Source: Streptomyces sclerotialus
Lineage (GTDB): Bacteria; Actinomycetota; Actinomycetes; Streptomycetales; Streptomycetaceae
Length of the DNA stretch: 64,000 nt
Direction: 5' to 3'
NCBI GenBank assembly: GCA_000719105.1
Contig: JODX01000004.1
Coordinates: 62,001 to 126,000 of the forward strand
Both the position numbers and the translations under genes were made by a program. The notes beneath the pieces are model-generated. The model was not told the DNA's origin. It searched no databases and was given only the letters and a program-made list of their open reading frames with translations. Positions 54,581-64,000 of this stretch are shown here, in pieces; position 1 is the first letter of the stretch; each line of letters begins with the position of its first letter.

Positions 54581-56281
54581 GTGATCGAGTCGCGTGCTCC
54601 CGCACCGCCCGGCGCTCCACCGCCCCGGAGCGGCGCGAGTGGTGCGGGCGGCGCGAGGGGGGAGGGGGGCGCGGACCGTGGCGACCAGCTGCGGCTGCCG
54701 GTCCGTCAGGGCACCGGAAGGTTCCTCGTCCTCGTGTGCGTGTTCGTCTGCGCGGCCTGCGGACTCGTGTACGAGCTCGAACTGGTGGCCACCGCCTCCT
54801 ACCTGATCGGTGACTCGGTCACCCAGGCCTCCGTGGTGCTCTCCGTGATGGTCTTCGCGATGGGCGTCGGATCCCTCGCCGCGAAACGGCTCCGCTGGCA
54901 CGCCGCGGCCGGTTTCGGCGCGATAGAGGCCGCCCTCGCCCTGATCGGCGGCTGCAGCGCGATGGCGCTCCACGCGGTGTTCGCCTGGACCGGCGAGTGG
55001 GGCGGGCTGTGGGCGAGCGGGCCGAGCTGTGTCCTCGTCGCCTTCTCCCTCGCCATCGGCGTCCTCATCGGCGCCGAAGTGCCCCTGCTCATGGAGCTCA
55101 TCCAGCGTGTCCGCCGCCAGGACGCGGGCGGCGCGGTGGCCGACCTGTTCGCCGCGGACTACGTGGGCGCGCTCGTCGGCGGCCTCGCCTTCCCCTTCCT
55201 GCTGCTGCCCTGGCTGGGCCAGCTGACCGGCGCCCTGGTCACCGGCGCGGTGAACGCGCTGGTCGGCGCGGCCCTGGTGTTCGGCCTCTTCCGCGGCGAC
55301 CTGCGCCGCCGCTGCCGCTGGTGCCTCGCCCTCGGCTACGTCCTCGTCCTCGGGCTCCTCGCCTCGGCCGCGGTGCTCGTCGACGACTTCGAACAGGCGG
55401 CCAGGCAGGCGGTCTACGGCGCCGACATACGGGTCGGCACGGGGACGGGCGCCCAGGAGATCGTCCTCACCGGCGGGACGCACGGCCGGCCGCTCGCCCT
55501 CTTCCTCGGTGGCCGGCTGCGGTTCACCGACCGTGACGAGCGCCGCCACCACGAGGCGCTCGTCCACCCCGCCATGAACGGCCCCCACGCGCGCGTGCTC
55601 GTCCTCGGCGACGGCGAGGGCCTGGCCACCCGCGAGGTGCTGCGCTACCCGGACGTGCGCCGGGTCGACGTGGCCGGGGCCGGCCCCGGCGTGGTGCGGC
55701 TGGCACGCTCCGACCCGGCGCTGGCCGCCCTCAACGGCCACGCGTACCAGGACCCGCGCGTCCGGGTACGCGCGGCGGATGCCTTCGCCTGGCTGCGCGG
55801 GGCGCCCCCGGCGGCGTACGACGTCGTCGTGGCGAGCCTGCCCGACCCGCGGATCACGGCGAACGCCAAGCTGTACTCCCAGGAGTTCTACGGCATGGTC
55901 CGCGAGGCCCTCGCGCCCGGCGGCCGCCTGGCCGTGTACGCCGGGCCGATGGAGTCCCGGCCGCGGGTCTTCTGGACGGTCGACGCGACGGTACGCGCGT
56001 GTGGGCTGCGGACGACGCCGTACCGCGTGGACGGCCGTGTGTCCGCGTTCGTGGCGGGACCGGACCGTACGGCGGGGACGCATCCGGTGCCGCGGGACTG
56101 GGGCTTCGTCCTGGCGTCCGCGGACGGGACACGGCCGCGGCCCGGCATGTCCGAGACGCTGCCCGGCGGCCCGCGCGCGCTCACCCGGGATGCGCTCACG
56201 GCGGGGGTCCGCCGGGCCGGGGCGCTCCGGGTGCGGGGCCTGCCGCCGTCGACGCTCGTGCACCCGCGGTACACGGACTGA
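54581..56281 (+). CDS. Membrane-bound spermidine-synthase-like protein
   Basis: The predicted protein has 566 residues with a GTG start. The first 260 residues hold about seven membrane helices, beginning [20 protein letters not shown], the usual membrane partner of this family. The C-terminal domain follows the SpeE plan ([51 protein letters not shown]). Yet the acidic residue after R-x-V-D is lost (VDVAGAGPG instead of V-E/D-x-D-P) and the catalytic D-L-x-D-P appears as ASLPDP. Polyamine synthesis is therefore doubtful. Membrane SpeE-like proteins are frequent in actinomycetes without known products. Confidence 0.75.
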   Translation: MIESRAPAPPGAPPPRSGASGAGGARGEGGADRGDQLRLPVRQGTGRFLVLVCVFVCAACGLVYELELVATASYLIGDSVTQASVVLSVMVFAMGVGSLAAKRLRWHAAAGFGAIEAALALIGGCSAMALHAVFAWTGEWGGLWASGPSCVLVAFSLAIGVLIGAEVPLLMELIQRVRRQDAGGAVADLFAADYVGALVGGLAFPFLLLPWLGQLTGALVTGAVNALVGAALVFGLFRGDLRRRCRWCLALGYVLVLGLLASAAVLVDDFEQAARQAVYGADIRVGTGTGAQEIVLTGGTHGRPLALFLGGRLRFTDRDERRHHEALVHPAMNGPHARVLVLGDGEGLATREVLRYPDVRRVDVAGAGPGVVRLARSDPALAALNGHAYQDPRVRVRAADAFAWLRGAPPAAYDVVVASLPDPRITANAKLYSQEFYGMVREALAPGGRLAVYAGPMESRPRVFWTVDATVRACGLRTTPYRVDGRVSAFVAGPDRTAGTHPVPRDWGFVLASADGTRPRPGMSETLPGGPRALTRDALTAGVRRAGALRVRGLPPSTLVHPRYTD

Positions 56282-56362
56282 GGACCGCGGGCGGGGGAAC
56301 GGCCCGGGGAATCCGCGTATGTACGGGTGCGAGCGGGGGCGCCATGGGTAGGCTCGGCCGAC

Positions 56363-57322
56363 ATGGAGCATGAGGTGTTCGTTCCGGTTCCGGCCGACCG
56401 GCTCAGGGCGGCCCTGTCCGATCCAGGACGCGTGGCCCGCGCGGTGCCCGGGCTCCAGCAGGAGGCGGGCGCGGCCCCGCTGGCCGGGCGCCTGAAGGTA
56501 CGCGTCGGCGGGCACACCATCACCTACCGCGGCGCACTCCGCCTGGCCGACCGGGGCGACGGCTCCTACACGGTCGAGGGCGACGGCACGGAGGCCCGCG
56601 GCAGCGGCTCGGTGAAGCTGAGCCTGACCGTACGGCTCGTCGCCGCGGAGGGCGGTACGACGCTCGCGTTCACCGGTACGGCCACGGCGGACGGCCGGGG
56701 CGCGGACCTGCCTCCGGACGCGGTGGCCACGGCGGCGGCGCGCCTGCTGAACCGTTTTGCGGAGAACCTGTCCACGGCCGCCGTCCCGGGCTCCGACGAG
56801 ACCGCTGCGCGCCCCGGAGCCCGGTCCGAGCCGGATCCCGCCCCCCGTTCCGACCCCGAGCCCGGTCCCGCCCCCCGTTCCGACCCCGAGCCCGGTCCCG
56901 AGCCCCGTCCCGGCCCCGAGCCCGGTCCCACGAGGGCCGAGGCGTCCGCCGGCGCGGAGCCTCCGCGGTCCGCCGAACCCCCGTCCCCCTCGGTGTTCGA
57001 CGCGGAGGTCCCGCCGCCGTCCCCGGCGGATCCCGCCGCCGAGGCCGGTGCCGGTGGGGTGGAGGAGGACCTCGCGTCCGGCGGCGGTGAGTACGCCGGC
57101 GGAGCGGAGGAACCGCCGGCCGAGGCCGCGCACGCCCGCCGCACCATGATCGGACGCAGTGCGGAGGAGGTGGACCACGCCCCGCCGCGCGGCCGTTACG
57201 CCCCCGTGCCGGCCCCCGAGTCCACCGTGGCGTCCCCCGCGCTCCGCTGGGCCGTCCCGGCCGCCGCCCTGGCCCTCGCCTCGGCCGTCGTCGTCACCCG
57301 GGCCCTTCGCAAACGGCGCTGA
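56363..57322 (+). CDS. SRPBCC (CoxG-like) protein with Pro-rich linker and C-terminal membrane anchor
   Basis: The predicted protein has 319 residues. Residues 1-145 form an SRPBCC fold of the CoxG type (EVFVPVPADRLRAALSDPGR, VGGHTITYRGALRLADRGDG). Residues 145-285 are a low-complexity linker with SDPEPGPAPR repeats. A single helix (SPALRWAVPAAALALASAVV) and a basic tail finish it, predicting a tail-anchored cytosolic domain. CoxG helps CO dehydrogenase attach to the membrane, but no such genes are nearby, so a general lipid-binding role is as likely. Confidence 0.7.
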   Translation: MEHEVFVPVPADRLRAALSDPGRVARAVPGLQQEAGAAPLAGRLKVRVGGHTITYRGALRLADRGDGSYTVEGDGTEARGSGSVKLSLTVRLVAAEGGTTLAFTGTATADGRGADLPPDAVATAAARLLNRFAENLSTAAVPGSDETAARPGARSEPDPAPRSDPEPGPAPRSDPEPGPEPRPGPEPGPTRAEASAGAEPPRSAEPPSPSVFDAEVPPPSPADPAAEAGAGGVEEDLASGGGEYAGGAEEPPAEAAHARRTMIGRSAEEVDHAPPRGRYAPVPAPESTVASPALRWAVPAAALALASAVVVTRALRKRR

Positions 57323-57420
57323 CGCACGCGCCCTGGTGCTTCCGTCCCCGCGCGGCGCGCCCGGCGGTGGCCCGTGCCCCGCTCGGGCCCGGAGCCGGAG
57401 GCACCCCGTAGGGTCGTGCC

Positions 57421-58209
57421 GTGCGTAACCAAGAGATCACGTTGACCGCGGGTGACGCGGAGGTTGTCGTGGCGCCGGCGAACGGCGGGCGGGTGAGCGG
57501 TCTGCGGCTCGGCGGCGTGGAACTGCTGCGCCAGGGGGAGCGGTTCGGCAGCTTCCCGATGGTCCCGTGGTGCGGCCGGATCCGTGACGGCCGCTTCATG
57601 AACGGCGCGACCGAGCACCAGATGCCGCTGAACGCCCCGCCCCACGCCATCCACGGCACCGCCCGCAACGGCCCCTGGAACGTCGCCAGGACCGCCCGGG
57701 ACGAGGCCGTCCTCACGTACGACCTGGTCGACCCGTGGCCGTACCCCGGCCGTGTCACCCAGGTCGTCGCCCTCGCCGAGGACTCCCTCACGCTGACCAC
57801 GGCGGTGGAGACGTACGGGTCGTCCTTCCCGGCGCAGATCGGCTGGCACCCGTGGTTCAACCGGAACCTGGGCGGGGAGGACGTGCGGATCGACTTCGCT
57901 CCCGCCTGGCAGGAGGAGCGCGGCCCCGACCACCTGCCCACCGGCAACCGGACCGAGCCGCGGCCCGGCCCCTGGGACGACTGCTTCGGCATGCCCGACG
58001 GCGTCGACGTCACCCTCACCTGGCCCGGACAGCTGGAGCTGAAGGTGGCCTCCCGCGAGCAGTGGGTCGTCGTCTACGACGAGCAGGCGGAGGCGGTCTG
58101 TGTGGAGCCGCAGACCGGGCCTCCCAACGGACTCACCACCCACCCGCGCCAGGTCACGCCCATCGAGCCCCTGGAGGCCACGACGACCTGGAGCTGGCGC
58201 CGCCTCTGA
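57421..58209 (+). CDS. Aldose 1-epimerase family protein
   Basis: The predicted protein has 262 residues with a GTG start. GLRLGGVELLRQGERFGSFP, MVPWCGRIRDGRF, AIHGTARNGPW (first active His) and QIGWHPWFNRN (second His) match galactose mutarotase-like enzymes. It interconverts anomers of a hexose or hexose phosphate; exact sugar unknown. It lies 68 bp upstream of pyrE in the same direction. Confidence 0.88.
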   Translation: MRNQEITLTAGDAEVVVAPANGGRVSGLRLGGVELLRQGERFGSFPMVPWCGRIRDGRFMNGATEHQMPLNAPPHAIHGTARNGPWNVARTARDEAVLTYDLVDPWPYPGRVTQVVALAEDSLTLTTAVETYGSSFPAQIGWHPWFNRNLGGEDVRIDFAPAWQEERGPDHLPTGNRTEPRPGPWDDCFGMPDGVDVTLTWPGQLELKVASREQWVVVYDEQAEAVCVEPQTGPPNGLTTHPRQVTPIEPLEATTTWSWRRL

Positions 58210-58277
58210 GCGGCCCGGGGGATCCGGGGAGGGAGCGTAGGGTTCCGTTCCGTCCCCGGCTGTCTAAGCTGACGGGC

Positions 58278-58826
58278 ATGAGTGACGTACGCGGCGCGCT
58301 GCTGCAGCAGATCAAGGACAAGGCCGTGGTGCACGGCAAGGTGACCCTCTCCTCGGGTCTGGAGGCCGACTACTACGTCGACCTGCGCCGCATCACGCTG
58401 GACGGCGAGGCCGCGCCGCTCGTCGGGCAGGTGCTCCTGGACCTGACCGCGGATCTGGACTTCGACGCCGTCGGCGGGCTCACCATGGGCGCCGACCCGG
58501 TCGCCGCGGCCATGCTGCACGCGGCCGCCGCGCGCGGGAAGCGCCTCGACGCGTTCGTCGTCCGCAAGGCCGCGAAGGCCCACGGGCTGCAGCGCCGGGT
58601 GGAGGGCCCCGAGATCAAGGGCCGCCGTGTGCTCGTCGTGGAGGACACCTCGACGACCGGCGGCTCCCCGCTCACCGCCGTCGAGGCCGTGCGCGAGGCG
58701 GGCGCCGAGGTGGTCGGCGTCGCGACGATCGTCGACCGGGCGACGGGCGCCGCCGAGAAGATCCAGGAGGGTGCCGGGGTGCCCTACCTGTACGCCTACT
58801 CCAAGGACGAGCTGGGTCTGGACTGA
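58278..58826 (+). CDS. pyrE: Orotate phosphoribosyltransferase
   Basis: The predicted protein has 182 residues. LSSGLEADYYVDLRRI, then FVVRKAAKAHG (the flexible catalytic loop) and the PRPP motif VLVVEDTSTTGGS. It makes orotidine 5'-phosphate from orotate and PRPP in pyrimidine synthesis. It stands apart from other pyr genes, upstream of fba, as in related Streptomyces. Confidence 0.95.
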   Translation: MSDVRGALLQQIKDKAVVHGKVTLSSGLEADYYVDLRRITLDGEAAPLVGQVLLDLTADLDFDAVGGLTMGADPVAAAMLHAAAARGKRLDAFVVRKAAKAHGLQRRVEGPEIKGRRVLVVEDTSTTGGSPLTAVEAVREAGAEVVGVATIVDRATGAAEKIQEGAGVPYLYAYSKDELGLD

Positions 58827-58960
58827 AGTTCCGGACCGGACTCCACTCCGAGCATCCCGGTTCGTCTGGAAAGATGGGGGCGACGATGACGTCGCCCCCA
58901 AGGTCTAGGTCAGGGCCGTAAGCACGCAGCACACCGACCGCACATACAAGGAGCGGACAG

Positions 58961-59992
58961 ATGCCCATCGCAACTCCCGAGGTCTACAACGAGATGCTGG
59001 ACCGGGCGAAGGCAGGCAAGTTCGCCTACCCGGCCATCAACGTGACCTCCTCCCAGACCCTGCACGCGGCCCTGCGCGGTTTCGCGGAGGCGGAGAGCGA
59101 CGGCATCATCCAGGTCTCGACCGGCGGAGCCGAGTTCCTGGGCGGGCAGCACAAGAAGGACATGGTGACCGGCGCGGTGGCCCTGGCCGAGTTCGCCCAC
59201 GTCGTCGCCGAGAAGTACGACATCACGGTCGCGCTGCACACCGACCACTGCCCGAAGGACAAGCTCGACGGGTACGTGCGTCCGCTGCTCGACATCTCCG
59301 CCGAGCGCGTCAAGGCCGGGCGTAACCCGCTCTTCCAGTCGCACATGTGGGACGGCTCGGCCGAGACCCTCTCCGACAACCTGGCCATCGGCCAGGAGCT
59401 GCTGGAGAAGGCCCGCGCCGCGAAGATCATCCTCGAGGTCGAGATCACCCCGACCGGTGGCGAGGAGGACGGCGTCTCCCACGAGATCAACGACTCGCTG
59501 TACACGACGGTCGACGACGCGATCCGCACCGTCGAGGCCCTGGGCCTGGGCGAGAAGGGCCGCTACCTGCTGGCCGCGTCCTTCGGCAACGTGCACGGCG
59601 TGTACAAGCCGGGCAACGTCGTGCTCCGCCCCGAGCTGCTGAAGGAGCTGAACGAGGGCGTCGCCGCCAAGTACGGCAAGCCGGCCGGCAGCCAGCCGTT
59701 CGACTTCGTCTTCCACGGCGGCTCCGGCTCGACCGAGCAGGAGATCCTGACCGCCCTGGAGAACGGCGTGGTCAAGATGAACCTCGACACGGACACGCAG
59801 TACGCCTTCACGCGTCCCGTCGCCGACCACATGTTCAGGAACTACGACGGCGTCCTGAAGGTCGACGGCGAGGTCGGCAACAAGAAGACCTACGACCCGC
59901 GTACCTGGGGCAAGCTGGCCGAGGCGGGCATGGCGGCCCGTGTCGTCGAGGCCACGCAGCACCTGCGCTCGGCCGGTCAGAAGATCAAGTAA
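58961..59992 (+). CDS. fba: Class II fructose-bisphosphate aldolase
   Basis: The predicted protein has 343 residues. Zinc ligands lie in VALHTDHCPKD (His, Asp region) and NVHGVYKPGN, and the phosphate loop in VFHGGSGS. LEVEITPTGGEEDGVSHEI and NLDTDTQYAFTRPVADHMF are class II hallmarks. Glycolytic and gluconeogenic enzyme of the cytosol. ATG with AAGGAG upstream. A strong terminator with a UUCG loop follows. Confidence 0.97.
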   Translation: MPIATPEVYNEMLDRAKAGKFAYPAINVTSSQTLHAALRGFAEAESDGIIQVSTGGAEFLGGQHKKDMVTGAVALAEFAHVVAEKYDITVALHTDHCPKDKLDGYVRPLLDISAERVKAGRNPLFQSHMWDGSAETLSDNLAIGQELLEKARAAKIILEVEITPTGGEEDGVSHEINDSLYTTVDDAIRTVEALGLGEKGRYLLAASFGNVHGVYKPGNVVLRPELLKELNEGVAAKYGKPAGSQPFDFVFHGGSGSTEQEILTALENGVVKMNLDTDTQYAFTRPVADHMFRNYDGVLKVDGEVGNKKTYDPRTWGKLAEAGMAARVVEATQHLRSAGQKIK

Positions 59993-60023
59993 CCGGTCGC
60001 TTCCCGACGTCCTACGGATGTTC

Positions 60024-60059
60024 CCCGCGGGCCCGGCGCTTCGGCGCCGGGCCCGCGGG
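60024..60059. terminator. Terminator of fba
   Basis: A perfect 16-bp stem closed by a TTCG tetraloop, between the convergent fba and DUF3151 genes. Confidence 0.92.
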
Positions 60060-60086
60060 CGTATCGCCTCGCTCTCTCCGCGGCGA

Positions 60087-60506
60087 CTACCGCTTCAGCG
60101 CGGTGTACGCCTCGGCGCTGCTGTCCTTGAGGAACTGCCAGCAGCGCTCCGTCTCGTCCTTCTCACCGATCTCGCCGGCGGCGCGGGCGAGTGCGGCGAG
60201 GCAGCGCAGGAAGCCGCGATTGGCCCGGTGCTCCCAGGGGACGGGCCCGTGCCCCTTCCACCCGGCCCGGCGGAGCTGGTCGAGTCCACGGTGGTAGCCG
60301 GTCCGTGCGTACGCGTACGACTCGACCACGCGGCCCGCCTCGAAGGCGTCGTCGGCGAGCACGGCCCAGCCGAGCGAGAAGGTGGGGTGCTTCGCCACGA
60401 CCTCGGCGGCCGTCAGGGACCCCTCGTCCAGCAGGCGGTACGCCTCCTCGTTCTCCGGAAGGTACGTCGGCTCCGGGCCGCCGAGCAGGTTCTTGTGCGT
60501 CGTCAT
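60087..60506 (-). CDS. DUF3151 protein
   Basis: The predicted protein has 139 residues. LLGGPEPTYLPENEEAYRLL, WAVLADDAFEAGRVVESYAY, RTGYHRGLDQLRRAGWKGHG and WEHRANRGFLRCLAALARAA match DUF3151, an actinobacterial TPR-like helical protein normally encoded beside fba. Function unknown. Convergent with fba, sharing its terminator. Confidence 0.88.
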   Translation of the reverse strand: MTTHKNLLGGPEPTYLPENEEAYRLLDEGSLTAAEVVAKHPTFSLGWAVLADDAFEAGRVVESYAYARTGYHRGLDQLRRAGWKGHGPVPWEHRANRGFLRCLAALARAAGEIGEKDETERCWQFLKDSSAEAYTALKR

Positions 60507-60672
60507 GCAAGCAGTCTGCCACTTGGGGACAGGCCCGCACGGCGGCGTCCGAGCGTTCCGCGGCCGCATGATCAGCCGACAGGTTCTTCAAAGGTTCTTC
60601 ATCGTCTCTGCCCTACGGTCGGCCTGCCCGTCGCGTTCGCGGACGGGTCCGACATGGAGGGCGGAGAAACCG

Positions 60673-61245
60673 GTGAGGACGAATCGGGTACTGCTGGCCG
60701 CGGCGGCCTCGGTCATGGCCCTGGCACTGACCGGCTGCGGGAGCGACGACGGCGGGTCGAAGGTCCCGACGGCCGCGAGCGGCGGCGCGGCCACGTCGTC
60801 CGCCGCCTCGGGGGAGCAGGGCGGCGGGGACGACGTGGCCGCGTATGTGCAGGCCCAGCGTGCGTATGTGAAGTGCCTGCGGGAGAACGGGGTCGACGCC
60901 CCGGACCCGGACGACAAGGGGAACATCGACTTCGGTGACGATCCGGCCCTGAAGAAGGACGCCAAGTTCCAGGCCGCCACGGAGAAGTGCGCCGACCACC
61001 TGACGGCCGTGCCCGAGAGCGTGGAGAAGGGCAACCAGACCGAGCTCACCGCCGAGCAGATCAAGGTCAAGCAGAAGTACGCGAAGTGCATGCAGGAGAA
61101 CGGCGCCGCCGACTTCCCCGACCCGGGCCCCGACGGTCTCGGACAGGGCGAGTGGGACCAGAGCTCGGCCGGTGCGAAGCGGGCCATTCGCATCTGCGGG
61201 CCGATCGTCGGCGTCCCGGCGACCCCGGGCCCGGGCAAGGGCTGA
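60673..61245 (+). CDS. Lipoprotein of a MacAB-like export operon
   Basis: The predicted protein has 190 residues with a GTG start and GGAG upstream. The signal ends in the lipobox LTGC. The mature part has four cysteines, in YVKCLRENGVDAPDP, ATEKCADHL, YAKCMQENGAADFPDP and IRICGPI; two of these regions are repeats of one another. Similar lipoproteins occur regularly upstream of peptidoglycan-binding/HlyD-like proteins and ABC exporters in Streptomyces. It lies 2 bp before the next gene and is surely co-transcribed. Function unknown. Confidence 0.8.
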   Translation: MRTNRVLLAAAASVMALALTGCGSDDGGSKVPTAASGGAATSSAASGEQGGGDDVAAYVQAQRAYVKCLRENGVDAPDPDDKGNIDFGDDPALKKDAKFQAATEKCADHLTAVPESVEKGNQTELTAEQIKVKQKYAKCMQENGAADFPDPGPDGLGQGEWDQSSAGAKRAIRICGPIVGVPATPGPGKG

Positions 61246-61247
61246 TC

Positions 61248-62524
61248 GTGGCGGAGACCGTGACGCACACCGATGACGAGCTCGACGGCGGGCCCGGGAC
61301 GGCCGCCGAGCCGCCACGCGGCAGACCGGGGCGGCGTACCGCGCTGATCGTCTGTGCCGTGGTGGTCGTGGCGGCGGTCGCCGTGGTGGGCGCCCTCGGG
61401 CTCGGTGGCGGTGGCGAGGACGAGGGGTCGGGCGCCCCGCCCAGGGCCGGCTCGACCGTCCCGGTCACCCGGGCCACGCTGACCGAACGCACCGAGGTGG
61501 ACGGCCAGTTGGGATACGGCACGGAGATACCGGTGCCCGTCAAGGCGACGGGCACGGTGACCTGGCTGCCCGAGCCGGGCACCGTCGCGGAGCGCGGTGA
61601 CACGCTGCTGCGCGTCGACGACCGTCCGGTGGTGCTCCTGTACGGGACGCTGCCGATGTACCGGGACCTGGGGCCGACCGCCACCGAGTCGGAGACGACG
61701 CCCCCGACGACCCAGGGGGACGCCACAGACGGCAAGGCCGCCGCCTCGGGTCCGTCCGCGTCGCCGACGCCGACGGGCGCCGGGACGGCCGCAGCGGGCG
61801 CCGGGACGGCCGCACCGGCGGAACTCACGGGCATGGACGTCCTCCAGTTCGAGACCAATCTGGCCGCGCTCGGCTACACCGGCTTCACGGTGGACGAGAG
61901 GTTCAGCGCCAGGACGGCCCAGGCGGTGAAGCGCTGGCAGAAGTCGCTCGGACTGCCCGAGACCGGCACGGTCGGCGTCGGGGACGTCCTCTACTCGGCC
62001 GGCCGGGTGCGGATCGGCCAGCCGGGCGTCCGGCTCGGCGACGCCGTCGGCGAGAACACGCTCACCTACACCGGCACGGCCCGGAAGGTCGTCGTCAACG
62101 CCTCGGCCGCGGACGCCGCCTGGGCCGTCCGCGGCACGGCCGTCCGCATCGGGCTGCCCGACGGCAAGTCCGTCCAGGGGCAGGTGGCGTCGGTGGGCCG
62201 GCGGGTCACCGCCCCCGAGGGGGGCACCGGTGAGGACGGCTCGGGGCAGGGCACCGCGACCCTCCCGGTGACCATCACCATCAAGGACCAGAAGTCCGTG
62301 GGGCGGCTGGAGAGCGGCCCCGTCACCGTCGAGTACGTGGGCCGTGAGGTCAAGGACGTGCTGACCGTCCCGGTCGCCGCGCTGGTGGCGCTCGCCGAGG
62401 GCGGTCACGGCCTGGAGACCACGGACGGCACCTTCGTCGCGGTGAAGACCGGACTGTTCGCGGACGGCAGGGTGGAGGTGAGCGGTCCCGCGGTGCGCGA
62501 GGGCCTGAAGGTGAGGATTCCGGA

Positions 62525-62528
<4 letters not shown>
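61248..62528 (+). CDS. HlyD/MacA-like periplasmic adaptor with peptidoglycan-binding domain
   Basis: The predicted protein has 426 residues with a GTG start 2 bp after the lipoprotein stop. After a membrane helix ([20 protein letters not shown]) come a lipoyl/barrel-sandwich part ([20 protein letters not shown]), a Ser/Thr/Pro linker, a peptidoglycan-binding repeat ([20 protein letters not shown] and [18 protein letters not shown]) and beta-barrel domains near the C-terminus ([12 protein letters not shown]). It couples an ABC exporter to the cell wall. It overlaps the ATPase gene by 4 bp (GTGA). Confidence 0.85.
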
Positions 62529-63231
<703 letters not shown>

Positions 63232-63235
<4 letters not shown>

Positions 63236-64000
63236 CGGACGGTGTGACGAGGACCCCCTCGGCGCGGGACGAGTCCCCGGAGCGGCACCCGGCACCGCCC
63301 GCCCCCCTGCCGGGGCTCGGCCGCGGGGGTGGCCGGCTGCGCGCCGCGCGGCTCGGGCCCGCGGACGTCGTACGGCTCGGCGGCACCGGTCTGCGGACCC
63401 GTCCGCTGCGCGTCTTCCTCTCCGCGCTCGGCATCGCGATCGGTGTCGCCGCCATGATCGCGGTGGTCGGCATCTCGGGTTCCGGGCAGGCGGAGGTCGA
63501 CCGGCGGCTCGACGCCCTCGGCACCAACCTCCTGCGGGTCGCCCCCGGTGAGTCGCTCACGGGGGAGAAGGCCGAACTGCCCGCCGAGTCCGTCGCGATG
63601 ATCCGCCGGATCCCGCCGGTACAGCAGGTGGCCGCCACCGGCGCGACCGACGTCCACGTGTACCGCAACGAGCACATCGCCATCGGCCGTACCGGCTCGC
63701 TGACCGTTCTCGCGGCGGGCCCCGGCCTCCTGCCCGCCGTCGGCGGCGAGATCCGCAAGGGGCGCTGGCTGGACTCCGCGACCGATGAGTACCCGGCGGT
63801 GGTGCTCGGCGCCACGGCGGCGCAGCGGCTCGACGTGTACACCCCGGGGACCCGGGTCTGGCTCGGCGGCCGCTGGTTCTCGCTGATCGGTGTCCTCGAT
63901 CCGGTGCCGCTGGCGCCGGAGCTCGACAGTGCCGCACTGGTCGGCTGGTCGGCGGCCCGGACCTATCTGCGCTTCGACGGCCACCCGTCGACGGTGTACG
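63232..64000 (+). CDS. ABC transporter permease, MacB/FtsX type (partial)
   Basis: The frame starts at a GTG overlapping the ATPase stop and runs off the window. The visible 256 residues have a Pro/Arg-rich cytosolic leader, the first membrane helix ([20 protein letters not shown]) and the start of a large extracytoplasmic MacB_PCD-like domain ([40 protein letters not shown]). The remaining helices are beyond the edge. With the preceding three genes it forms a lipoprotein-adaptor-ATPase-permease exporter. Confidence 0.9.

Overview
This is a Streptomyces chromosome segment. The GC content is very high, GTG starts are frequent, and recognisable landmarks include the dnaK-grpE-dnaJ-hspR operon, clpB, dcd, pyrE and a class II fba, all in an order I recall from the S. 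coelicolor SCO36xx region. HspR-type inverted repeats (HAIR) precede dnaK (two copies) and clpB (one copy).

Layout. 1-3.1 kb: the N-terminus of a GntR regulator, a secreted pectate lyase fused to a ricin-type lectin, and a secreted protein with Ig-like repeats. 3.35-7.7 kb: a decayed pSAM2-like integrative conjugative element (AICE) in a tRNA-Gly(CCC) gene. It is bounded by a 49-bp direct repeat and holds a nonsense-mutated gene, a SUKH protein, a frameshifted TraB/FtsK translocase and only the last part of a tyrosine integrase. 7.7-9.3 kb: a small island of core genes (zinc-ribbon peptide, dcd, phosphoribosyltransferase). 9.27-13.94 kb: a second, independent element inserted by a large serine recombinase into the 3' end of that phosphoribosyltransferase gene. 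The displaced original 3' end lies beyond the integrase. This element has an N-terminally truncated RepSA, a DUF218 gene, a 152-bp nested palindrome and five CTAG boxes at exact 10-bp spacing.

14-32 kb: nine FG-GAP (integrin alpha-like) proteins, all on the minus strand. Eight are secreted, with seven Asp-rich calcium-binding motifs each. Six of these are head-to-tail with 37-80 bp gaps and look like one operon. The other two share an identical 16-bp element about 55 bp upstream of their starts. A HTH/DUF397/ATPase regulatory triad sits inside the array, and a broken DUF397 copy flanks it. The ninth is a lipoprotein beyond an SDR/TetR pair.

32-42 kb: an EtfD-like membrane Fe-S oxidoreductase, a MraY/WecA-like protein lacking key acidic residues, the dnaK operon, and an orphan sugar-binding lipoprotein. 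42.8-46.7 kb is the most unusual locus. Three paralogous LuxR-type regulators lie next to a divergent two-gene operon encoding a secreted peptide with six DSGW repeats and, overlapping it by ATGA, a shortened Rieske-like protein without a complete cluster-ligand set. This could be an undescribed peptide or signalling system. 47-64 kb is ordinary core chromosome: clpB, YbjN, a PIG-V-like transferase, an aminotransferase, DUF2617, a spermidine-synthase-like membrane protein, aldose epimerase, pyrE, fba, DUF3151, and a MacAB-like export operon cut by the window end.
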